7,150 nt of DNA from Clostridia bacterium (lineage in GTDB: Bacteria; Bacillota; Clostridia; Oscillospirales; CAG-272), in assembly GCA_017408535.1 (NCBI GenBank), contig JAFQUL010000109.1, positions 1-7,150 of the forward strand, read 5' to 3'. The notes under the pieces are model-generated. The model was not told where the DNA came from. It was given only the letters and a program-made list of their open reading frames with translations, and ran no database searches. Positions 1 through 4,783 of the stretch are shown here, piece after piece. The translations under genes were made by a program, and so were the position numbers. Numbering within the stretch: the first letter of the stretch is position 1; every line of letters begins with the position of its first letter.

Positions 1-1784
1 CCCGAGGGAAGACAAACGTATATCTTACCGTCAAGTCCCTCGGTCATGGTCAGATATTTATCCTGCATTGACTTAAAGCTGTCGGAAGCGAGAACGGTAA
101 CCTTGTTATCCTTATCGATCTTCACGATATGGAAATATTCGGTTCCTTCAAGATACTTAAAATTGTACACGAAAGTGACATACGTACCGTTTTCGGTGCT
201 TATAATCTGTGTCTGCTCGTCTGTTGCGGGAACACGTTTGTCGTGTCTGGGATCAAGAACTATATCAAAATCCTCAAGAATATCTATCGGCTCGGTAACG
301 CTATAGTCATCAAGAGAAATGTGAAGCACGTTAGCAGATGTATACCCGTTATAGATCTTATATTCATTGCCGTAGGAACGGTAATAGAAGCAGCTGACAA
401 CATCATCCTGAATCGAGCCTTCACGGGTATCGGTCAGAGTCAACGCGCCTGTAGTAACGCCCTTTACTGTATGAGACTTCTCATACTTCCAACTCTTGCC
501 AAGCTCATCCTCAGCACGGTAAAATTCGAATACAAGATCATCACCGTTAATCTTTACAGCTATCATATGAAGCTGCCCGTCACTGCTCTGTCTGATCAAC
601 GGATAGTAGTATTCATAAGTATCGTCCTCAAAGTCAAGCTTCTCGTTATAGATACACTCCATTCCGTCGTAGATCGCATGGCGGAACTGGAGCTGATTGT
701 CATACTCTGTATTGGTCCCCGCATAGTCATGCAAATAATACTTATAGGTTATATGCATATATCCGTTCGCATCAACGGATACACCACCGCCGCTATTCAC
801 ACTTGTAAGGGGCCAGATACCGTCAAGACCCATTGATTCGTCACCAAGCTGAACAGGAGTATACGTAACGTTTTCAGGGGAGGTAAGGTCGGGAATATGG
901 AAAAGGTCTATGCGGTCCCAGATATACTGTTTTTCATACAGCGATACAAATTTATCTCCTGCAATTGCCGCCTTCTCTGATCTGGTGCTGACTATATAGG
1001 CACCGCCGTTACCGTCCGGGAAGGGATACATATAGCAATGTCTGCCGATCTCGGTAAATGAAGCAAACATACTGGCATCAGACCACTCCCCGGTCTCCAG
1101 ATCAAAGGTAAACCAGTCAAGCTGATAATTTCCGAGAACGTAGTTTGCGCCGTAGCCGGGATAAAAGGCGTATATCTTCCGATTCTCGAAATCAAACATA
1201 GCCATAGTATAGTCGTGTGGTCTTTCGCCTGAGAAATTAGGCTCAACTACGTATTCCGATACCTCATCGGTATCCTTATCAAAGATATATACACCAAGGT
1301 CCTCAGGACCAACCACGGTAGCAATAACGTCGCCGTTCGTATCGTGAGCGATGTTTACGTTTATTTCGTTACCGTAAACCTCAAATTCGCCGAAGTAGAG
1401 AACGGACACCTTGCCGTCATTATCTACTTTTGCAACGTAGAATTCCTGGACTCCGGTAGTCTCCTCCGCTCCGAAATCACGTGCAAAGGCTGTATACACA
1501 CCTCTTTCGGTACGGCAGATCCTCGTCTGCATACCGCCATGACCTGAAGTACCGTCACTGCTCCACATAGAGCTCTCATTTGTTTTCAGCCCGTTAGCGG
1601 CGAGAAGGCTCTCTACCTCGGAGACAGACAACTCGTGCTTTGCCGTCTCTTCGGGGTTACCTCCGCCGTCTGTCACGGAGGGCTCCGTGGTATCAGCACC
1701 AACATTATCTATACGGCTGCAGCTGCAGAGCAGCATTGCCGTGGCAAGCAGACAGATTAAAAATTTTTTCGCGGTTTTTTTCAC
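1..1784 (-). CDS. Surface lipoprotein with probable beta-propeller (BNR/sialidase-like) fold, C-terminus outside window
   Basis: The frame is open for 594 codons from a GTG start at 1784-1782 to base 1 with no stop, so the C-terminus is missing. The start is set by GGAGGA (1799-1794) and by the signal peptide that follows it at once: a KKTAKK basic head, a hydrophobic core (about residues 8-19), then the lipobox L-C-S-C with the lipidated Cys at residue 22. A linker rich in T, E, G and D (about 24-50) would separate the anchor from a large soluble domain. That domain has recurring turns of the type D/E-x-N/D-G followed by beta-like hydrophobic stretches, near residues 148, 257, 338, 401, 531 and 585, and an Asp-box-like D-E-L-G-K-S-W at 426-432. 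Such repeats are typical of beta-propellers of the BNR/sialidase kind, but no catalytic set was recognised and the substrate is unknown. It lies 57 bp downstream of the isomerase gene on the same strand with no terminator between them, so co-transcription is likely. A cell-surface role in glycan binding or processing is inference. Confidence 0.5.
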   Translation of the reverse strand, partial: MKKTAKKFLICLLATAMLLCSCSRIDNVGADTTEPSVTDGGGNPEETAKHELSVSEVESLLAANGLKTNESSMWSSDGTSGHGGMQTRICRTERGVYTAFARDFGAEETTGVQEFYVAKVDNDGKVSVLYFGEFEVYGNEINVNIAHDTNGDVIATVVGPEDLGVYIFDKDTDEVSEYVVEPNFSGERPHDYTMAMFDFENRKIYAFYPGYGANYVLGNYQLDWFTFDLETGEWSDASMFASFTEIGRHCYMYPFPDGNGGAYIVSTRSEKAAIAGDKFVSLYEKQYIWDRIDLFHIPDLTSPENVTYTPVQLGDESMGLDGIWPLTSVNSGGGVSVDANGYMHITYKYYLHDYAGTNTEYDNQLQFRHAIYDGMECIYNEKLDFEDDTYEYYYPLIRQSSDGQLHMIAVKINGDDLVFEFYRAEDELGKSWKYEKSHTVKGVTTGALTLTDTREGSIQDDVVSCFYYRSYGNEYKIYNGYTSANVLHISLDDYSVTEPIDILEDFDIVLDPRHDKRVPATDEQTQIISTENGTYVTFVYNFKYLEGTEYFHIVKIDKDNKVTVLASDSFKSMQDKYLTMTEGLDGKIYVCLPS

Positions 1785-1793
1785 AGTTTCTTG

Positions 1794-1799
1794 TCCTCC
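1794..1799 (-). promoter_or_regulatory. Ribosome binding site of the lipoprotein gene (supports a GTG start)
   Basis: GGAGGA on the minus strand stands 9 bases before GTG at 1784. The only other early in-frame start, ATG at residue 17, falls inside the hydrophobic core of the signal peptide, so GTG is the credible start. Confidence 0.5.
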
Positions 1800-1841
1800 G
1801 TAGTAAATACTGACAGCTGCTTTAGTACATGAAGAAGCAAT

Positions 1842-2603
1842 TTATTTACAGCCCATTGCCTTAAGATTATTATAGCTTCTTCTCAGGCAATCAAAGGGAT
1901 CATCGTCATAGCAGTTATCCTGCTCAACAAGTATATAATCGGTGCCTGCAGCCTCTGCCGCAAGAAGGATAGACTCAAAATCAAGGTTACCCTCACCGAC
2001 GGGTGCCATTCTTGTCTCTCTGCCGTAGGGGACAAGATCCTTAAGATGGATACAGGGGCAACGGCCGGAGAATCTCTTGATCCACTCAGCTGGATTTCCG
2101 CCGCCTACCTGAACCCAGTAGGTATCAACGGTAAAGCCAAGCTCATTCGGAGCAAAGTCCTCAGAGAGGCACTGAAGATATGTCTTACCGTCCTTGTTCT
2201 TCATAAACTCGTTGTTGTGGTTGTGATACATAAGATATCCGCCGTTAGCTGCAATAGTCTTTGCGGGCTGAAGGAAGTTCTCAACGAACTTTTCATAACT
2301 ACCCTCTTCCTCAAGGGCATAGGGCATCATACCGATACCGATATACTTACAGTCGAACTTTTTGTGATCGGCCACAACAGCCTCAGTCTCAGTTCTGATC
2401 TTCTCGGGATTGATGTGAGTAATAACGCAGCGAAGACCATTAGCCTTGAGCTGCTCGTCAAGCCACTCAGGCTCATATTCACAAACTCCGGACGCCTGTA
2501 TAGTGGTATATCCGATATCTGCGATTTTCTTCAGTGTCTCACTGAAATCCTCAAGATTGGTTGCGTACTTACGAACAGTAAAAAGCTGTGCACCTAATAA
2601 CAT
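1842..2603 (-). CDS. Sugar phosphate isomerase/epimerase-like TIM-barrel protein (xylose isomerase-like superfamily)
   Basis: This is a complete 253-residue protein, a usual length for single-domain members of the xylose isomerase-like/AP endonuclease 2 TIM-barrel superfamily. Visible family landmarks are the first strand G-A-Q-L-F-T-V-R (4-11), Y-H-N-H-N-N-E-F (126-133), T-V-D-T-Y-W-V (158-164), I-H-L-K-D (185-189), V-G-E-G-N-L-D (202-208) and I-L-V-E-Q-D (224-229). Candidate metal and catalytic residues are H127/H129/E132, D160, H186 and E227, one per successive barrel strand. No signal peptide is present, so it should act in the cytoplasm, converting a sugar or sugar derivative by isomerisation or epimerisation. 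The exact substrate cannot be read from sequence. The ATG at 2603 has AAAGGGA ending 7 bases upstream (around 2617-2611). It is first in a probable two-gene unit with the lipoprotein and is divergent from an AraC-family regulator, which suggests induction by a carbohydrate. The family assignment is firm; the reaction is not. Confidence 0.5.
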   Translation of the reverse strand: MLLGAQLFTVRKYATNLEDFSETLKKIADIGYTTIQASGVCEYEPEWLDEQLKANGLRCVITHINPEKIRTETEAVVADHKKFDCKYIGIGMMPYALEEEGSYEKFVENFLQPAKTIAANGGYLMYHNHNNEFMKNKDGKTYLQCLSEDFAPNELGFTVDTYWVQVGGGNPAEWIKRFSGRCPCIHLKDLVPYGRETRMAPVGEGNLDFESILLAAEAAGTDYILVEQDNCYDDDPFDCLRRSYNNLKAMGCK

Positions 2604-2656
2604 GGTATGTTCCCTTTCTGTCGGTATTTAACCGATTATAATATTTTGTTGATTCC

Positions 2657-2685
2657 ATTATAATTTACTAAAGTATATAAATCAA
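2657..2685 (-). promoter_or_regulatory. Sigma-A-type promoter for the isomerase-lipoprotein unit
   Basis: On the minus strand, -35 TTGATT (2685-2680) and a perfect -10 TATAAT (2662-2657) are separated by 17 bases, predicting a start near 2650 and a leader of about 47 bases. A second TATAAT occurs at 2640-2635 but has no acceptable -35 at the right distance. The -35 box directly abuts the candidate operator half-site beginning at 2686. Confidence 0.5.
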
Positions 2686-2721
2686 TTGCATTTTAGAGCT
2701 CAGTACATTGCAAATCAGAGC
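2686..2721. promoter_or_regulatory. Candidate AraC-type operator: two direct half-sites 22 bp apart between divergent promoters
   Basis: TTGCATTTTAGAGC (2686-2699) and TTGCAAATCAGAGC (2708-2721) match at 11 of 14 positions, with the blocks TTGCA and AGAGC identical in both. The start-to-start distance of 22 bp is about two helical turns, as is usual for tandem half-sites bound by the two helix-turn-helix motifs of AraC-family dimers. One copy abuts the minus-strand -35 and the other overlaps the plus-strand -35. The regulator encoded at 2766 is the natural candidate to bind it; this is inferred from position only. Confidence 0.5.
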
Positions 2722-2736
2722 ATTATATGTTATAAT
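2708..2736 (+). promoter_or_regulatory. Sigma-A-type promoter for the first AraC-family regulator
   Basis: -35 TTGCAA (2708-2713) and a perfect -10 TATAAT (2731-2736) are separated by 17 bases, predicting a start near 2743, 23 bases before the ATG. The -35 lies inside the right-hand candidate half-site, so autoregulation is plausible. Confidence 0.5.
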
Positions 2737-2765
2737 ATATACATTAAATATAAAGGACAGACTGT

Positions 2766-3602
2766 ATGGAAACTCTTTTCTTATATAAAGACGACGGTAT
2801 TGAGATCGCCCACAGAGAAACTCCGCCCGCCACACACAAAAACACCGAGTATCACTCCCACGATATGTATGAAATATTCTGTTTTGTAAACGGTGAAGCT
2901 GAATATATAGTGGAGGACAGCGTTTATCCCCTTAGACCGGGATATATTCTGATAATGCGGCCGGGCGAGAAACATAAAATAAAAACTAACACCGAAAAAG
3001 GCTACGAAAGATTCTTCATTAATTTTTCCGACAGCATTCTGTCTGATTACAATCTGGAGGAACGCTTTTTGATTCCTTTCACCGACCGCAGTGTAGGAAA
3101 GAAAAATCTGTATTTTCCTACCGATTTTCAGAACATTTCACCTAAGGACATTTTTAGCAGGTTATGCGTTCAGGACAACTATTCCAAAAGAAACCGCATA
3201 TCCGCTTATCTCTATATTCTGCTCGATGGGATCTATAATGCTTTTAATGAGAAAATCACCCTTGACAACAGCAACCGTTCTATTCCGGAAAGGCTGATAA
3301 CGCATATAAGCGAACATCTCTCAGGTGATCTGTCGCTTGCGGCACTCAGTGAAAAGTTTTTCCTTAGCCCGTCGCAGATAAACCGCATATTCAAAAAAAG
3401 TGTCGGCATATCAGTAGGGGAATACATACTTACCAAGCGTCTGACCGCGGCAGAGGATCTTCTGCGTAACGGCTCATCGGCCCTTGATGCCTGCCAGAGA
3501 TGCGGCTTTCGTGATTATTCCGCCTTTTACCGCTCATACCGTAAGCACATGGGCAAAAGCCCCCGCGATGTTATAGTAAAAATAGAAAAAACAATCAGAT
3601 AA
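2766..3602 (+). CDS. AraC-family transcriptional regulator with N-terminal cupin sensor
   Basis: This 278-residue protein has the usual AraC-family size. The N-terminal half is a cupin-like ligand-binding domain. H30-S-H32-D-M-Y-E36 matches the first cupin motif and the stretch P-G-Y-I-L-I-M-R-P-G-E-K-H (58-70) matches the second, so a metal- or sugar-binding pocket is plausible. The C-terminal third carries two helix-turn-helix motifs: about 187-211 (D-L-S-L-A-A-L-S-E-K-F-F-L-S-P-S-Q-I-N-R-I-F-K) and about 237-268 (D-A-C-Q-R-C-G-F-R-D-Y-S-A-F-Y-R, ending K-S-P-R-D), the second being the AraC family signature. ATG at 2766 is preceded by AAAGGA (2752-2757) with 8 bases of spacing. It is divergent from the isomerase-lipoprotein unit across a 162-bp region holding both promoters and a paired repeat, so it probably controls that unit in response to a carbohydrate. 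Whether it activates or represses, and the inducer, cannot be told. No strong terminator follows it. Confidence 0.5.
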   Translation: METLFLYKDDGIEIAHRETPPATHKNTEYHSHDMYEIFCFVNGEAEYIVEDSVYPLRPGYILIMRPGEKHKIKTNTEKGYERFFINFSDSILSDYNLEERFLIPFTDRSVGKKNLYFPTDFQNISPKDIFSRLCVQDNYSKRNRISAYLYILLDGIYNAFNEKITLDNSNRSIPERLITHISEHLSGDLSLAALSEKFFLSPSQINRIFKKSVGISVGEYILTKRLTAAEDLLRNGSSALDACQRCGFRDYSAFYRSYRKHMGKSPRDVIVKIEKTIR

Positions 3603-3637
3603 CTGACTAATATGCATATTTATATGGATATTTTCCA

Positions 3638-3666
3638 TTGATGTTTACGCTTTCCCCATTTATAAT
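3638..3666 (+). promoter_or_regulatory. Sigma-A-type promoter upstream of the second AraC-family regulator
   Basis: -35 TTGATG (3638-3643) and a perfect -10 TATAAT (3661-3666) have 17-base spacing, predicting a start near 3673. The next clear gene begins at 3903, so the leader would be about 230 bases. A CCATT direct repeat at 21-bp spacing (3635-3639 and 3656-3660) overlaps the -35 and the base before the -10. Confidence 0.5.
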
Positions 3667-3808
3667 TGTATTATGCCAATAAATATCTTAACAACGCAGG
3701 AAACCGTAAAAGATATAATCGATGATTTTCGACTCATATCAAGATAATGCACGGTAAAATTGCGTAAAAAAATACCGCACCGCTTTACATAAGTAGAGAG
3801 TATTCGAG

Positions 3809-3823
3809 TTTTTGTAACAAAAA
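3809..3823. repeat. Perfect short inverted repeat in the leader of the second regulator
   Basis: TTTTTGT (3809-3815) and ACAAAAA (3817-3823) are perfect inverted 7-mers around a single A. With only a one-base centre this fits a dimeric protein-binding site better than an RNA hairpin. It lies 80 bases before the ATG. Its function is unknown, and the composition is low-complexity, so chance is possible. Confidence 0.5.
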
Positions 3824-3889
3824 GTAAAGTACATATCGGATGTCGGTACACCGTTTCCCGTTCATGCATACACCCCACACAAAGTATCA

Positions 3890-3895
3890 GGAAGG
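3890..3895 (+). promoter_or_regulatory. Ribosome binding site that fixes the start of the second regulator
   Basis: GGAAGG stands 7 bases before ATG at 3903. A longer in-frame start at 3840 would add 21 residues but has no comparable ribosome site, and the added residues do not resemble an AraC N-terminus. Confidence 0.5.
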
Positions 3896-3902
3896 TGCAG
3901 AG

Positions 3903-4736
3903 ATGAATGTTTGTAAATTCGTAAAAAACAGCAACCCCGACGGCGAGATCAATATAATTAATTTTGTATACGAGACAGAAAGATTCGGCAATGCAGTTCC
4001 CTTTACCCTGTACTGCTACAGAGTGTGTCTCGTAACTGAGGGCAGCGGTATGATTTTCTATTCAGGAAAAAGAGAGCCGCTTCGCCCGGGTGACGTTTTC
4101 TTCACCTTCCCAAAAATAAGCTTTACGCTTGAGGGTGACGAAGACTTCAAATATATTTATATAAGCTATAACGGCGACCGTGCGGCATCAATCAATAAAA
4201 AGCTTGATATATCCCCGGAGCGGTCGGTGTTCCACTGCCGTGAAGATATTATTCTTGTTTGGAAAAATGCCCTCAGTGCAGATGAAAGCATGACCGCATT
4301 TGCGGGAGAAGGAATTTTCTTCTATACTATCTCTCTGCTTGGCAGTTCGCAGGAAAGCGGAATTGTCCCCGGCTCAGATAACCCCGTAAAGAAGCTGAGA
4401 CAGGTAAAAAAATATCTGGACGATAATTTCTGCGACTGCGAATTATCTCTTGACTCAATAAGCGAAATGTTTTTCTATAATAAAAAGTACCTGTCCTCTG
4501 CATTTAAGCGACAGTACGGAACAGGAATAAAGGAATATATTACAACACTTCGTATCAACCGTGCTCTGTATCTTATAGAACACAATTATACTACCGTAAA
4601 AATGATTGCTTCCATGTGCGGCTTCAAGGATCAGCTGTATTTCTCGAAGGTGTTCAGTAAAAATATCGGTATGACACCGAAGGAATATATAAGATCAAAC
4701 AGTCCCATAATATCTGATGAAATTTCTAATGTATAA
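3903..4736 (+). CDS. AraC-family transcriptional regulator with divergent sensor domain
   Basis: This 277-residue protein starts at the ATG at 3903, set by GGAAGG at 3890-3895. The N-terminal domain (about 30-90) has the beta-rich AraC ligand-domain pattern, with L-R-P-G-D-V-F-F-T-F-P at 60-70, but lacks the HxH pair seen in the neighbouring regulator, so a metal-bound cupin site is unlikely. The C-terminal DNA-binding region has a first helix-turn-helix at about 181-204 (L-S-L-D-S-I-S-E-M-F-F-Y-N-K-K-Y-L-S-S-A-F) and a second at about 231-262 (V-K-M-I-A-S-M-C-G-F-K-D-Q-L-Y-F-S-K-V-F, ending M-T-P-K-E-Y), the canonical AraC signature. It has its own promoter about 230 bases upstream and a strong hairpin terminator just after the stop. 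Its ligand and targets are unknown: the downstream gene is convergent and the upstream neighbour is another regulator, so it may act on unlinked genes or on its own promoter. Confidence 0.5.
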   Translation: MNVCKFVKNSNPDGEINIINFVYETERFGNAVPFTLYCYRVCLVTEGSGMIFYSGKREPLRPGDVFFTFPKISFTLEGDEDFKYIYISYNGDRAASINKKLDISPERSVFHCREDIILVWKNALSADESMTAFAGEGIFFYTISLLGSSQESGIVPGSDNPVKKLRQVKKYLDDNFCDCELSLDSISEMFFYNKKYLSSAFKRQYGTGIKEYITTLRINRALYLIEHNYTTVKMIASMCGFKDQLYFSKVFSKNIGMTPKEYIRSNSPIISDEISNV

Positions 4737-4741
4737 AATAT

Positions 4742-4778
4742 AAAAATTGCCGTTTGCTAAACGCAAACGGCAATTTTT
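4742..4778. terminator. Bidirectional intrinsic terminator between convergent genes
   Basis: AAAAATTGCCGTTTGC (4742-4757) pairs perfectly with GCAAACGGCAATTTTT (4763-4778) around the 5-base loop TAAAC. A T run (4774-4779) ends the plus-strand hairpin, and the A run (4742-4746) gives the equivalent U run on the minus strand. It lies 5 bases after the stop of the second regulator and 5 bases past the stop of the minus-strand membrane protein gene, so it can serve both. Confidence 0.5.
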
Positions 4779-4783
4779 TATAT

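Larger units (their letters stand above)
3603..3902. other. 300-bp intergenic region with promoter and long leader; no convincing gene
   Basis: Between the two regulators there is one good plus-strand promoter (3638-3666), then about 230 bases before the second regulator's ATG. The region is AT-rich and holds three short inverted repeats: AATATGCATATT (3609-3620), ATGGA-N5-TCCAT (3624-3638) and TTTTTGT-A-ACAAAAA (3809-3823). A 24-codon ATG frame at 3673-3747 begins exactly at the predicted transcription start but has no ribosome site, so I do not call it a gene. No known riboswitch was recognised. No GC-rich hairpin with a T run follows the first regulator, so some read-through into the second is possible. 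Confidence 0.5.

Noticed and set aside
129..836. Plus-strand open frame of 235 codons
   Set aside because: It lies antisense to the lipoprotein gene, which has a start signal, lipobox and continuous frame; the plus frame has no ribosome site or recognisable domain.
1785..1841. Possible terminator or promoter between the isomerase and lipoprotein genes
   Set aside because: Only the 6-bp CAGCTG palindrome and very short AGTA/TACT pairing are present; no stable hairpin with a U run and no convincing -35/-10 pair.
2046..2597. Plus-strand open frame of 183 codons
   Set aside because: It is the complement of the clearly recognisable isomerase gene.
3727..3734. TTTCGACT resembling a Spo0A box
   Set aside because: An isolated imperfect match downstream of the predicted start with no sporulation context.
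3752..3777. CGGTA/TACCG inverted repeat as a possible terminator or hairpin
   Set aside because: Only a 5-bp stem with a 16-base loop and no following T run on the plus strand.
3660..3878. Minus-strand frame of 72 codons in the intergenic gap
   Set aside because: No ribosome site, no domain, cysteine-rich random-looking sequence, and it overlaps the promoter and leader of the second regulator.
3840..3902. 21-residue N-terminal extension of the second AraC regulator
   Set aside because: GGAAGG with proper spacing supports ATG at 3903, and the extra residues do not look like an AraC N-terminus.
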